From Dechloromonas sp. H13 (GTDB lineage Bacteria > Pseudomonadota > Gammaproteobacteria > Burkholderiales > Rhodocyclaceae): a stretch of 64,000 nt of DNA. Positions 1 through 9,721 of the stretch are shown piece after piece. The notes beneath the pieces are model-generated. The model had not been told where the DNA came from. It saw nothing but the letters and a program-made list of their open reading frames with translations, and ran no database searches. The translations under genes were made by a program, and so were the position numbers. The stretch lies in assembly GCF_009469615.1 (NCBI RefSeq), contig NZ_SSXX01000005.1, forward strand, positions 1-64,000. Direction: 5' to 3'. Within the stretch, counting starts at the first letter, position 1; every line of letters starts with the position of its first letter.

Positions 1-144
1 GCTCGACCGCGCGGCGTCAATCGGGCATTTTTATGGATGTTCATTCGGGGCCTCGGAGGCTTGTATGGTTGGCGCCTCCAATTCTCCGGGGAGACACCCC
101 GAGTGAACAACCTACAGAGAGATCACAGCTAGCGCCCGCTGCGG

Positions 145-438
145 TCAACGCGTTCCGAGCAGCGATTTCCGTACCGTCTGCCAGCTGCGCCAGACAAGGA
201 AGCCGCGCTTTCCCCACCGCCAAGCCCGCTTGGGGCTGGCGACGACCAGAACGACAACCGCCGCCGCCACGGCCGCCGGATGATGCTTCAGCCAATCGAC
301 GCCGGCCAGTGCCTTGTCGGCGCCGCCCAATGCAGCTTCAAGCGGGGCCACATGTTGCGTCAGGTCCGCGCGTTGTTCCGCAATGCGCGCCCGCAGCGCA
401 CCGTGGCGAATCGCCACTTCGAGCCGGCTGGCGCTCAC
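145..438 (-). CDS. YqjK-like small membrane-associated protein
   Basis: The 97-residue product has a charged N-terminal helix, a hydrophobic segment around residues 52-66 and a basic, Trp-rich tail (KRAWRWGKRG), which is the layout of the YqjK family. The GTG start is chosen because it overlaps the stop of the upstream yqjE-like gene by 4 bp (GTGA), a sign of translational coupling; the longer open frame upstream has no family resemblance. It is the last gene of a yqjD/E/K-type operon read leftwards. Its function is not established. The family link rests on arrangement and composition. Confidence 0.7.
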   Translation of the reverse strand: MSASRLEVAIRHGALRARIAEQRADLTQHVAPLEAALGGADKALAGVDWLKHHPAAVAAAVVVLVVASPKRAWRWGKRGFLVWRSWQTVRKSLLGTR

Positions 439-839
439 TGCACGTCCTTGTGCCGGCGCAACTGGGCCATGTCGGCTTCCAGTTCGGCGAGGCTGCCGCG
501 GAATATCTTGCTGGGCTGAGCCATCTGTCGTCGCAGCGAGGCGAAGACCATAAAGCCAACACCAAGAAACAGGACGGAGGCCAGGCCGAAGACCAGTACG
601 CGCTGCTCCCAGAAGGCAACCGCAAGGCAACAAACCACCATGACGGTGCCAAGGGCGAAGAGCCACGCTGCACCGATCGCCTTGGCCCACAGCGACATCA
701 GGCGGAACTTCTCCTCCTCAAGCTCGTTGACGAGAAGTTCCGCTCGCGTCTTGCCGATCGCGAGCAGCGTCGCGACCAGATTCTTCAGGGAAACGAAGAG
801 ACCTTGGCGGCCGGCTTCGCCACCCGTTCCAGCGGACAT
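435..839 (-). CDS. YqjE / phage holin superfamily membrane protein
   Basis: The 134-residue protein has an amphipathic N-terminal helix followed by two membrane segments at about residues 52-75 and 80-102. The pattern KTRAELLVNELEEEK before the first segment is typical of the YqjE (phage holin family 3-6) group. It lies 4 bp downstream of the DUF883 gene and overlaps the yqjK-like gene, so the three form one operon. In E. coli the equivalent operon is linked to stress and stationary phase; a role here is inference. Confidence 0.8.
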   Translation of the reverse strand: MSAGTGGEAGRQGLFVSLKNLVATLLAIGKTRAELLVNELEEEKFRLMSLWAKAIGAAWLFALGTVMVVCCLAVAFWEQRVLVFGLASVLFLGVGFMVFASLRRQMAQPSKIFRGSLAELEADMAQLRRHKDVQ

Positions 840-843
840 GCGC

Positions 844-1158
844 TTAACGACGGCCGATCAGCACACCGAGGGCGAGACCGACGGCGGCAGCGACGCCGAC
901 CGCCTTCCACGGCTCTTCATGCACGAAATCGTCGGTGGCACGCGCCGCTGCCTTGGACTTTTCGACCAGGGCCACCTCGAGATCGACCACGCGCTCCTTG
1001 GCGTCGCGCAGGCGAATCGCCAGGCGCTCGCGCAGATCGCCGACCTTTTCGCCGGCCGCACCGGCCGTGGCGCGCAGCAGTTCTTCGGTATCGGAAATCA
1101 CGACCTTGAGGTCGGAAACCAGCTTTTCCTTGTTGGCGACGCTCATTTCTTCAGCCAT
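844..1158 (-). CDS. DUF883 (ElaB/YqjD) family membrane-anchored protein
   Basis: The ATG at 1158 is preceded by GGGAG with about 7 nt spacing, so it is preferred over an in-frame TTG two codons upstream. The protein of about 104 residues is a long amphipathic helix ending in a single C-terminal membrane segment with the GRR terminus typical of ElaB/YqjD. These are C-tail-anchored inner-membrane proteins, and YqjD and ElaB of E. coli bind ribosomes in stationary phase. It is the first gene of the yqj-type operon. Ribosome binding here is inferred from the family. Confidence 0.85.
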   Translation of the reverse strand: MAEEMSVANKEKLVSDLKVVISDTEELLRATAGAAGEKVGDLRERLAIRLRDAKERVVDLEVALVEKSKAAARATDDFVHEEPWKAVGVAAAVGLALGVLIGRR

Positions 1159-1224
1159 TTTCAATCTCCCGGGTGACGGTTATTCAGATTGGGAAGATTA
1201 TCCCGTTCGGACAGCGAAAGCAAT

Positions 1225-2007
1225 TCACAACGTCCATTCATAGTCGATGATCAGCGGCGCATGATCGGAGAAGCGCTCGGCCTTGTAGATTTCCGCCCGG
1301 CGTGCGCCCGCAGCCAGTTCCGGAGTGGCGATCTGGTAGTCGATCCGCCAGCCGACGTTCTTGGCCCAGGCCTGGCCGCGATTGCTCCACCAGGTGTAGG
1401 ACTCGCCCGTCGTTTCGGGATGCAGGCGGCGATAGACGTCGACCCAGCCCTGGTCGTCGAAGACGCCGCTGAGCCAGGCGCGCTCTTCGGGCAGGAAGCC
1501 CGAGTTCTTCTGGTTGGACTTCCAGTTCCTGAGGTCGATTTCCTTGTGCGCGATGTTCCAGTCACCGCACAGCACGATTTCGCGCCCCTCGTCGCGCAGG
1601 GCGGCGAGATGCGGGAGGAAGGCGTCGAGAAAGCGGAACTTGGCTTCCTGGCGCTCGGGCGACGACGAACCCGACGGCAGGTAGAGCGAAATCACCGACA
1701 GTTTGCCGAAATCGGCGCGGATGTAACGCCCTTCGGCGTCGAACTCGCCGTGGCCGAAGCCCTCGGTCACCCGGTCCGGCGGCATCCGGCTCCAGATCCC
1801 GACGCCGCTGTAGCCCTTCTTTTCCGCGGCGTGGTAATAGGCCCGCATGCCGTCGGGGGCGAGCATTTCCGGCGTCAGATCGGGCAATTGCGCCTTCAGT
1901 TCCTGCACGCAGACGATGTCGGGGGCCTGGGCGACGGTCCACGGAAGCACGTTTTTGCTCCAGGCGCTGCGAATACCATTGAGATTCAGGGAGATGATGC
2001 GTAACAT
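1225..2007 (-). CDS. xthA: Exodeoxyribonuclease III
   Basis: The 260-residue protein has the full exonuclease III/AP endonuclease fold: SLNLNGIRS at the N-terminus, the metal-binding Glu in VQELK (about residue 36), CGDWNIAH in the centre (catalytic Asp and Asn) and the terminal SDHAP motif with the catalytic His. It acts in base excision repair as an AP endonuclease and 3'-5' exonuclease on double-stranded DNA. It is divergent from pyrE, with a gap of fewer than 50 bp holding both upstream regions. Length is normal for the family. Confidence 0.95.
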   Translation of the reverse strand: MLRIISLNLNGIRSAWSKNVLPWTVAQAPDIVCVQELKAQLPDLTPEMLAPDGMRAYYHAAEKKGYSGVGIWSRMPPDRVTEGFGHGEFDAEGRYIRADFGKLSVISLYLPSGSSSPERQEAKFRFLDAFLPHLAALRDEGREIVLCGDWNIAHKEIDLRNWKSNQKNSGFLPEERAWLSGVFDDQGWVDVYRRLHPETTGESYTWWSNRGQAWAKNVGWRIDYQIATPELAAGARRAEIYKAERFSDHAPLIIDYEWTL

Positions 2008-2054
2008 TCGGTCGGTTGGGGCTGGCGTGCTGTGGCCTGCAGGAATGGAAAGGT

Positions 2055-2696
2055 ATGGACTTTCGTCAGGAATTCATCGAATTCGCCCTCGGCTGCAAGG
2101 TTTTGCGCTTCGGGGAATTCAAGACCAAGGCGGGGAGGCTCTCCCCGTATTTTTTTAACGCCGGGCTGTTCAACGACGGGCAGTCGCTGGCGCGCCTCGC
2201 CGAATTCTACGCCAAAGCGGCCGAAGCCGGCGGCGTGCACTTCGACATGCTGTTCGGGCCGGCCTACAAGGGCATTCCGCTGGTCGCCGCGATTTCCATG
2301 GCCCTGGCGCAGCGCGGGCGGAACTACCCGTTCGCCTTCAACCGGAAGGAAGCCAAGGACCACGGCGAGGGCGGCAGCATCGTCGGCGCCCCGCTCGCCG
2401 GGCGCGTGCTGATCGTCGACGACGTCATCTCGGCCGGCACCTCGGTGCGCGAATCGGTCGAGCTAATCCGCGCCGCCGGCGCCACGCCGGCCGCCGTGCT
2501 GATCGCCCTCGACCGCCAGGAACGCGGCCTCGGCGACCTATCGGCGGTGCAGGAAGTGCAGCGCGACTACGGCATCCCGGTCGTCGCCGTCGCCGGTCTG
2601 GGCGACCTGATGGCCTACCTCGAACATCATCCGGAATTTTCAACGCATCGGACAGCCGTCGCACGTTATCGGGAGCAATATGGTGTCAGTTCTTAA
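2055..2696 (+). CDS. pyrE: Orotate phosphoribosyltransferase
   Basis: This 213-residue enzyme converts orotate and PRPP to OMP in pyrimidine synthesis. The PRPP-binding loop [13 protein letters not shown] is intact, as is the N-terminal [15 protein letters not shown] region. The start at 2055 (MDFRQEF) follows GGAAAGG, and the 13 codons available upstream lack family similarity. The 3' end overlaps the next reading frame by 17 bp. Confidence 0.96.
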   Translation: MDFRQEFIEFALGCKVLRFGEFKTKAGRLSPYFFNAGLFNDGQSLARLAEFYAKAAEAGGVHFDMLFGPAYKGIPLVAAISMALAQRGRNYPFAFNRKEAKDHGEGGSIVGAPLAGRVLIVDDVISAGTSVRESVELIRAAGATPAAVLIALDRQERGLGDLSAVQEVQRDYGIPVVAVAGLGDLMAYLEHHPEFSTHRTAVARYREQYGVSS

Positions 2697-3348
2697 ACAT
2701 TCGGCCGGCCTGATCCTGCTGCTGGCCGCCTTTTCGACACAGGCCGCGGCGCCGGCCGGACCCGGGCGCTTCTACTGCTGCGAGGGCGGGCGCGTCTGCG
2801 GCGACTCCCTGCCGGAACAATGCCGCGGCAAGGCCTACCGCATTCTCGACAATGGCGGCAACGTGCTCAAGGAAGTCGGACCGCCACTGACCGCCGAGCA
2901 GAAGGCGCTGGCCACCGCCGAGGCGCTGCGCAAGAAGGAACTCGAGGAACATGCCCGGGAGCAGCGGCGCAAGGACCAGGCCCTGCTCGACACCTACGCC
3001 ACGCCGCAGGACATCGATCTCGCCCAGGGCAAGGCCGAGGCCGACATCAATCTGGCCATCAAGGGGGCGGAGGAACGCATCGCGGCGGCCCGCAAGCAGC
3101 GGAAGAAGTTCGAGGACGAGGCCGAGTTCTACAAGAAGAAGGCCCTGCCGCCGGACGTCGCCAAGGGGCTGCGCGACGCCGACCACGAGATCAAGACCCA
3201 GCAGGAACTGCTCGACGTCAAGCAGGGCGACGCCGCGACGATCAAGGCCAAATACGACGCCGACCGCAAGCGCTACGCCGAACTGACCGGCCGCACCACG
3301 GCGGCCACGGCCAAGCCCGGCGCGACGCCGGCCACGCAGCCGCGCTGA
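2680..3348 (+). CDS. Secreted coiled-coil protein, function unknown
   Basis: The product has 222 residues. Residues 1-23 form a signal peptide (a hydrophobic run LILLLAAF, then TQAAA). A short Cys-containing section follows ([20 protein letters not shown], about residues 31-50) and then a long Lys/Glu/Ala-rich helix to about residue 205. The N-terminal section resembles DUF4124-type periplasmic proteins with paired cysteines, but the match is loose. The start codon lies inside the end of pyrE (17-bp overlap), so the two genes are probably co-transcribed. It converges on gatB with no spacer. I do not recognise a function. Confidence 0.7.
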   Translation: MVSVLKHSAGLILLLAAFSTQAAAPAGPGRFYCCEGGRVCGDSLPEQCRGKAYRILDNGGNVLKEVGPPLTAEQKALATAEALRKKELEEHAREQRRKDQALLDTYATPQDIDLAQGKAEADINLAIKGAEERIAAARKQRKKFEDEAEFYKKKALPPDVAKGLRDADHEIKTQQELLDVKQGDAATIKAKYDADRKRYAELTGRTTAATAKPGATPATQPR

Positions 3349-4800
3349 TCAGCCGGCCAGCTTTTTCCGCAGCAGGTCGTTGACCTGTTGCGGGTTGGCC
3401 TTGCCCTTGGCCACCTTCATCACCTGGCCGACCAGCGCGTTGAAGGCCTTTTCCTTGCCTGCCCGGAATTCGGCGACGTTGGCGGCGTTGGCCGCCAGCA
3501 CTTCGTCGACCAGGGCCTCGATGGCACCGCTGTCGGTGATCTGCTTGAGGCCCTGCTTTTCGATGATCTCGTCGGCACTCGCGCCTTCGCCGTTCCACAG
3601 CGCCTCGAAGACCTTCTTGGCGATGTTGTTGGAAATGGTGTTGTCGGCGATGCGCTGGATCAGCCCGGCCAGCTGGGCGGCGGCCACCGGGGACTCGGCA
3701 AGCACCTTGCCTTCCTTGTTGAGACGGGCGGCCAGATCGACCATCACCCAGTTGGCGCAGGGCTTGGCGTTGGCCTTGCCGGCGACGGCTACGGTCGACT
3801 CGAAATAATTGGCCATTTCCTGGCTGGCGGTCAGTATCGCCGCATCGTAGGCGGAAAGCCCGAGATCGTCGATGAAGCGCTGGCGCATCTGGCCCGGCAG
3901 TTCCGGCAGCTCGCCGCGGACGCGCGCGATCCAGTCGTCGGAAATCACCAGCGGCAACAGGTCGGGGTCCGGGAAATAGCGATAGTCATGTGCGTCTTCC
4001 TTGCTCCGCATCATGCGCGTCTCGCCACTGTCCGGGTCGAACAGCACGGTGGCCTGCTGGATGGCGCGGCCTTCCTCGATCTCGTTGATCTGCCACTGGA
4101 CTTCGAAGTCGATGGCTTCCTTGAGGAAACGGAAGGAGTTGAGGTTCTTGATCTCGCGGCGGGTGCCGAAAGGCGCGCCGGGGCGGCGCACCGAGACGTT
4201 GGCGTCGCAGCGGAAGGAACCTTCCTGCATGTTGCCGTCGCAGATGCCGATCCACTGCACCAGCGCATGCAGCGCCCTGGCGTAGGCGACGGCCTCGTCC
4301 GACGAACGCATGTCGGGTTCGGAAACGATTTCGAGCAGCGGCGTGCCGGCACGGTTGAGGTCGATGCCGGACTTGCCGTGGAAGTCCTCGTGCAGCGACT
4401 TGCCGGCGTCCTCTTCGAGGTGGGCGCGGGTCAGGCGGATGGTTTTTTCGTAGGCCTTGTCGCCGCTGCCGACTTGCACGGTAATGGCGCCGCCCTGCAC
4501 GACCGGCAGTTCGAACTGGCTGATCTGGTAACCCTTGGGCAGGTCCGGGTAGAAGTAATTCTTGCGCGCGAACACCGATTTCTGCGCCACCTCGGCGCCG
4601 ATCGACAGGCCGAAGCGGATGGCGCAGTCCACCGCCTTGCGGTTGAGCACCGGCAGCACGCCGGGCAAGGCGAGGTCGACCGCGCAGGCCTGCGTATTCG
4701 GCGCACCGCCGAAGGCCGTCGCGGCACCCGAGAAAATCTTCGAGACGGTCGCCAGCTGCGCGTGCGTCTCGATACCGATCACCACTTCCCACTGATTCAT
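3349..4800 (-). CDS. gatB: Aspartyl/glutamyl-tRNA amidotransferase subunit B
   Basis: The 483-residue protein opens with [13 protein letters not shown] and contains the [13 protein letters not shown] and [17 protein letters not shown] motifs of GatB, with the C-terminal YqeY-like helical domain complete. With GatA and GatC it transamidates Glu-tRNA(Gln) and Asp-tRNA(Asn). The gene order is gatC-gatA-lipoprotein-gatB, all leftwards, so the usual gatCAB operon is interrupted by one small gene. Confidence 0.97.
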   Translation of the reverse strand: MNQWEVVIGIETHAQLATVSKIFSGAATAFGGAPNTQACAVDLALPGVLPVLNRKAVDCAIRFGLSIGAEVAQKSVFARKNYFYPDLPKGYQISQFELPVVQGGAITVQVGSGDKAYEKTIRLTRAHLEEDAGKSLHEDFHGKSGIDLNRAGTPLLEIVSEPDMRSSDEAVAYARALHALVQWIGICDGNMQEGSFRCDANVSVRRPGAPFGTRREIKNLNSFRFLKEAIDFEVQWQINEIEEGRAIQQATVLFDPDSGETRMMRSKEDAHDYRYFPDPDLLPLVISDDWIARVRGELPELPGQMRQRFIDDLGLSAYDAAILTASQEMANYFESTVAVAGKANAKPCANWVMVDLAARLNKEGKVLAESPVAAAQLAGLIQRIADNTISNNIAKKVFEALWNGEGASADEIIEKQGLKQITDSGAIEALVDEVLAANAANVAEFRAGKEKAFNALVGQVMKVAKGKANPQQVNDLLRKKLAG

Positions 4801-4816
4801 CGTTTCATTCCGTTTC

Positions 4817-5332
4817 TTAACAACGCCCCGACTTGCTCTCGACGAGCAACGGCCACAGGTAGCTGAAGGCGTCGCCTTCGCACGACCTGGGACAGTCGTT
4901 GAAGGCGATCGTCACGGTGCTCCCCTGTTCCCACATGCGGACCGTGCAGCCGCTTTCCTGACGGTGCCTCAGCAGCGCCTGCGGCATCTTCTCGATCTGC
5001 TCGAATTCCCGCAGGCTGAAGCGACACGTGCCGTGTTCCTTCATCGTCACCTGGGCGTCGAAGGTCTGCACGCTGGCCTCCTTGACCAGCAGGTCGAGAC
5101 GCCGCACGGTGCCGACCGCATCGCGGGTCGAGCATTTCGCACGCACGTTGAGCGGACGGGTCGGCTGCGGCTTGATGTTGCGGTTCTTCAGATACTTGAG
5201 CGGCTGCGATTCGATCTTTTGCTCGGCGGTTGCGGTCGACGCCTCGCTGCGTGCCGATTCCGGCCCGCCCATTTCGGCGCAGCCGGCGGCGAGCAGGGGC
5301 AGCAGCAGCCAGAACGCCCGCATCGGTTTCAC
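4817..5332 (-). CDS. Small lipoprotein within the gat operon
   Basis: The product (about 171 residues) begins with a short basic stretch and the lipobox sequence LLPLLAAGC, so it should be lipidated and exported. The mature part has four or more cysteines, including [19 protein letters not shown] and DCPRSCEG, which suggests disulfides in the periplasm. The GTG at 5332 overlaps the gatA stop by 4 bp and has GGGA about 5 nt upstream; an ATG three codons later (5323) is the alternative. I do not recognise the family. Confidence 0.75.
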   Translation of the reverse strand: MKPMRAFWLLLPLLAAGCAEMGGPESARSEASTATAEQKIESQPLKYLKNRNIKPQPTRPLNVRAKCSTRDAVGTVRRLDLLVKEASVQTFDAQVTMKEHGTCRFSLREFEQIEKMPQALLRHRQESGCTVRMWEQGSTVTIAFNDCPRSCEGDAFSYLWPLLVESKSGRC

Positions 5333-6786
5333 GCGATCCCGTCCGGCCGCCGCTGGTGCCAGTCGGTCGCCTGCTGGTAGCGGTGGGCGACGTTGAGCAA
5401 CTGCGCTTCGGCGAAATAGTTGCCGACCAGCTGCAGACCAACCGGCAGGCCGCCGGCGAAGCCACAGGGAATCGACATCCCCGGCAGGCCGGCCAGGTTG
5501 ACGGCGATCGTGTAGATATCGGAGAGGTACATCTGCACCGGGTCGGCCGCCTTCTCGCCGAGTTTGAAAGCGGTCGTCGGCGAGGTCGGCCCCATGATCA
5601 CGTCGCATGACTTGAAGGCTTCGACGAAGTCGTCGGCGATCAGGCGGCGGATGCGCTGCGCCTGCAAGTAATAGGCGTCGTAGTAGCCGTGCGACAGCAC
5701 GTAGGTGCCGATCAGGATGCGCCGCTTGACCTCGGCGCCGAACCCCTGGGCCCGGGTCTTCATGTACATGTCGTCGAGGCTGCCGTACTCGGGGGCGCGG
5801 TAGCCGTAGCGCACGCCGTCGAAGCGCGACAGGTTGGAACTTGCCTCGGCCGGCGCGATGACGTAGTAAGCCGGGACCGACAGGTGCGAGTTGGGCAGCG
5901 AGACCTCGACGGTCGTCGCGCCGAGCTTTTCGTATTCGGCAATGGCCGCCTGCACGGCGGCCATCACCCCGGCGTCGCAGCCGGCGCCGAAGAACTCCCT
6001 GGGCAGGCCGATGCGCAGGCCGGCCAGCGGCTTGTCCAGGTCGCGGGCGTAGTCCTCGACCGGGCGGTCGAGCGAGGTCGAGTCGCGCTCGTCGAAACCA
6101 GCCATGGTATTGAGCAGCAGCGCGCAATCCTCGGCACTGGCGGCCATCGGGCCGCCCTGGTCGAGCGAGGAGGCAAAGGCGATCATGCCGTAGCGCGAGA
6201 CGACGCCATAGGTCGGCTTGAGGCCGGTCAGGTTGCACAGCGCGGCCGGCTGGCGGATCGACCCACCGGTATCGGTGCCGGTCGCCGCCGGCGCCAGGCG
6301 CGCCGCCACCGCCGCGGCGGAACCGCCCGACGAGCCGCCGGGCACGCGGGCGGTATCCCACGGGTTCTTCACCGGGCCGAAGAACGAGGTCTCGTTCGAC
6401 GAACCCATGGCGAACTCGTCCATGTTGGTCTTGCCCAGCGAAACTAGGCCGGCTTCGGCGTGCATCCTGCGGATCACCGTCGCGTCGTAGGGCGCGACGA
6501 AATTGGCCAGCATCTTCGAGCCGCAGGTGGTCGTCCAGCCCTCGGCGCAGAAGATGTCCTTCTGGGCGATCGGGATGCCGGTCAGCGGCCCCGCCGTGCC
6601 GGCGGCGATGCGGGCGTCGGCGGCGCGGGCGGAATTCAGGCTTTTTTCGGGGTCGATCGTGACGAACGCGTTCAGCGCCGGATTCAGGCGCGCGATGCGT
6701 TCGAGAAAGAGCTGCGTCAGCTCGACGCTGGAAATCCGCTTCGCCGCCAGCGCCTGCGACAACTCCTTGAGGCTGGCGTTGATCAT
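5329..6786 (-). CDS. gatA: Aspartyl/glutamyl-tRNA amidotransferase subunit A
   Basis: The 485-residue amidase carries the Ser-cisSer-Lys triad: Lys in [10 protein letters not shown] (about residue 76), the glycine/serine-rich [14 protein letters not shown], and [12 protein letters not shown]. It releases ammonia from glutamine for the GatB reaction. Its start overlaps the gatC stop by 4 bp, and its stop overlaps the lipoprotein start. Length is standard. Confidence 0.97.
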   Translation of the reverse strand: MINASLKELSQALAAKRISSVELTQLFLERIARLNPALNAFVTIDPEKSLNSARAADARIAAGTAGPLTGIPIAQKDIFCAEGWTTTCGSKMLANFVAPYDATVIRRMHAEAGLVSLGKTNMDEFAMGSSNETSFFGPVKNPWDTARVPGGSSGGSAAAVAARLAPAATGTDTGGSIRQPAALCNLTGLKPTYGVVSRYGMIAFASSLDQGGPMAASAEDCALLLNTMAGFDERDSTSLDRPVEDYARDLDKPLAGLRIGLPREFFGAGCDAGVMAAVQAAIAEYEKLGATTVEVSLPNSHLSVPAYYVIAPAEASSNLSRFDGVRYGYRAPEYGSLDDMYMKTRAQGFGAEVKRRILIGTYVLSHGYYDAYYLQAQRIRRLIADDFVEAFKSCDVIMGPTSPTTAFKLGEKAADPVQMYLSDIYTIAVNLAGLPGMSIPCGFAGGLPVGLQLVGNYFAEAQLLNVAHRYQQATDWHQRRPDGIA

Positions 6787-7070
6787 TCGATCACCTTCGG
6801 CACGAGGTAGAGGCCGGCTTCGGTTTCCGGGGCGACGGCCTGGAATGCGGCGCGGCGATCGCCTTCGGTCACCGCGTCGGCGCGCAGGCGCTGGGCGACA
6901 TCCTGGGCGTGCGCCATCGGTTCGATGCCGCGGGTATCGACCGCCTGCATCTGCTCGATCAGCTGGAAGATGCCGTTGAGGTGGCCCTGCGTGGTCGTGG
7001 CTTCGGTTTCGCTGATCTCGATGCGGGCGAGATGGGCGATGCGCTGAACCTGTTCTAGTGATAGCGACAT
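6783..7070 (-). CDS. gatC: Aspartyl/glutamyl-tRNA amidotransferase subunit C
   Basis: The 95-residue protein starts [20 protein letters not shown], the typical GatC opening, and ends YLVPKVIE. It stabilises the GatA-GatB complex. The ATG at 7070 is preferred over a longer in-frame start because the extra residues (MHRKKSLLA) lie outside the family. It is divergent from mreB across about 100 bp that contain an inverted repeat. Confidence 0.95.
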   Translation of the reverse strand: MSLSLEQVQRIAHLARIEISETEATTTQGHLNGIFQLIEQMQAVDTRGIEPMAHAQDVAQRLRADAVTEGDRRAAFQAVAPETEAGLYLVPKVIE

Positions 7071-7078
7071 GGCGAGCA

Positions 7079-7103
7079 AAGACTTTTTGCGGTGCACAAA
7101 GTC

Positions 7104-7105
<2 letters not shown>
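7079..7105. promoter_or_regulatory. Perfect 8-bp inverted repeat between gatC and mreB
   Basis: AAGACTTT (7079-7086) and AAAGTCTT (7098-7105) are exact reverse complements separated by 11 nt. The dyad abuts the gatC start and overlaps the -35 region of the candidate mreB promoter. It could be a protein operator or an RNA hairpin in the gatC leader. No regulator is known to me for it. Confidence 0.4.
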
Positions 7106-8216
<1,111 letters not shown>

Positions 8217-8246
8217 GCGTTGACCGCAGCAGGGCTGGATTAGGCC

Positions 8247-9185
8247 GTGGCCAGCATCGACCACGCTCCGCCACCGTTTTTCAAGCAAGGGCCGGCACCG
8301 CTGGCCCTGCTGACTTTTTACATCCTGATTTCGCTGGCGGTGTTCGTCGTCGACCTGCGCTTCCGCAGCCTCGACCTGCTGCGGCAAAGCGTGGCGCTGG
8401 TCGTCGACCCGGTGCAGCGCGTCGCGCAGACGCCGGGCAGTTTGGTCGACTACGCGCGCAACTACCTGCAGGGCATGCAGTTGCTGCAGCGCGAGAACGA
8501 TGAACTGCGGCACGCCAAGCTCAACACGGCGCCCAACCTGCTGCGCCTGGAACAGCTGGAAGCCGAGAACGAGCGCCTGCGCAAGCTGCTGGTGGTCAAG
8601 GAGCGCGAGCAGGCCAGGGGCCAGGTCGCGCAGATTCTCTATACCGCACGCGACCCCTTCTCGCGCAAGGTGATCGTCGACAAGGGCCAGCAGTCCGGCA
8701 TCGTCGCCGGCCAGCCGGCGATCGACGAGACCGGCGTCGTCGGCCAGGTCACCCGCGTCTTCCCGTTCTCGGCCGAAATCACGCTGATCACCGACAAGGA
8801 CCAGGCGGTGCCGGTGCAGATCGTCCGCACTGGCCAGCGCTCGGTGGTCTTCGGCCTCGGCAACGGCCAGCTCGAACTGCGCTACATGCCGGCCAACGCC
8901 GACGTCCAGATCGGCGACGTGCTGGTCACCTCGGGTCTCGACAGCATATATCTGCAGGGCTACCCGGTCGCCAAGGTGGTCAGCATCGAACGCGAGGGCG
9001 CCTATTCGTTCGCCCGCATCCTCGGGGCGCCGATCGCCGGCGTCGAGAATTTCGGGGAAGTGATGATCCTCGACCCGCGCCAGGCGCTGCCGCCGCCCCC
9101 GCCGGCGGCGAAGGGACGCGGCACCGACGGCAGCGACAAGCCCGGCCAGCGCTCCAAGAAAAAACGCGCCACCAAGGAAAACTGA
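8247..9185 (+). CDS. mreC: Rod shape-determining protein MreC
   Basis: The 312-residue protein starts with GTG. It has one membrane segment (about residues 22-41), a coiled coil with LRLEQLEAENERLRKLL, and the periplasmic beta domains with VIVDKGQQSGI and VLVTSGLDSIY. The C-terminus is a Pro-rich then Lys/Arg-rich tail. It links the Mre filament to periplasmic wall enzymes. Its stop overlaps the mreD start by 1 bp. Confidence 0.95.
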   Translation: MASIDHAPPPFFKQGPAPLALLTFYILISLAVFVVDLRFRSLDLLRQSVALVVDPVQRVAQTPGSLVDYARNYLQGMQLLQRENDELRHAKLNTAPNLLRLEQLEAENERLRKLLVVKEREQARGQVAQILYTARDPFSRKVIVDKGQQSGIVAGQPAIDETGVVGQVTRVFPFSAEITLITDKDQAVPVQIVRTGQRSVVFGLGNGQLELRYMPANADVQIGDVLVTSGLDSIYLQGYPVAKVVSIEREGAYSFARILGAPIAGVENFGEVMILDPRQALPPPPPAAKGRGTDGSDKPGQRSKKKRATKEN

Positions 9186-9706
9186 TGCAACCGACCTTTT
9201 CCTCCTCGCGCATCCTGCTGCCGGTCCGCCCGTGGTTCATCTACCTGAGCCTGATCGTTGCCCTGCTGCTCAACTTCCTGCCGACCTCCAACTGGCCGGC
9301 GATGCCCGACTGGGTGGCGCTGGTCCTCTGCTTCTGGGGCGTGCGCGAGTTCCGCCGCGTCGGCATGGGCTGGGCCTTCATCCTCGGCCTGCTGATGGAC
9401 GTCGCCGACGGCGCGGTGCTCGGCCAGCATTGCTTCGCCTACGTGCTGCTGGCCTACGCCGCGGCCGCCCAGTCGCGCCGCCTGCTCTGGTTCCCGGTCG
9501 CCCAGCAGGCGCTGCAGGTCCTGCCGCTGCTGCTGCTAACCCAGGTCATCCAGGTCCTGATGCGCCTCGCGGTCGGCGCCGATTTCCCGGGCTGGAGCTA
9601 TTTCGCCGGCCCGCTGATCGCCAGCCTGCTGTGGATTCCGCTCACCTTCATCCTGCTTCTGCCGCAATACCAGCCTGTCGAGCAGAATCCGGACCGCCCG
9701 ATCTGA
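9185..9706 (+). CDS. mreD: Rod shape-determining protein MreD
   Basis: The 173-residue polytopic membrane protein has about five or six hydrophobic segments and the MreD signature region FILGLLMDVADGAVLGQHCFA. It sits between mreC and mrdA, as expected for the elongasome operon. Identification rests on hydropathy, this motif and position. Confidence 0.9.
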   Translation: MQPTFSSSRILLPVRPWFIYLSLIVALLLNFLPTSNWPAMPDWVALVLCFWGVREFRRVGMGWAFILGLLMDVADGAVLGQHCFAYVLLAYAAAAQSRRLLWFPVAQQALQVLPLLLLTQVIQVLMRLAVGADFPGWSYFAGPLIASLLWIPLTFILLLPQYQPVEQNPDRPI

Positions 9707-9721
9707 CGAGCGCCGCCGGCC

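Noticed and set aside
33-1109. Long + strand frame opposite the yqj genes
   Set aside because: Arg/Pro-rich translation without family features; it is the antisense shadow of three recognisable genes.
3388-4866. 492-codon + strand frame opposite gatB
   Set aside because: Mirror frame of a high-GC gene; no start signal or recognisable motifs.
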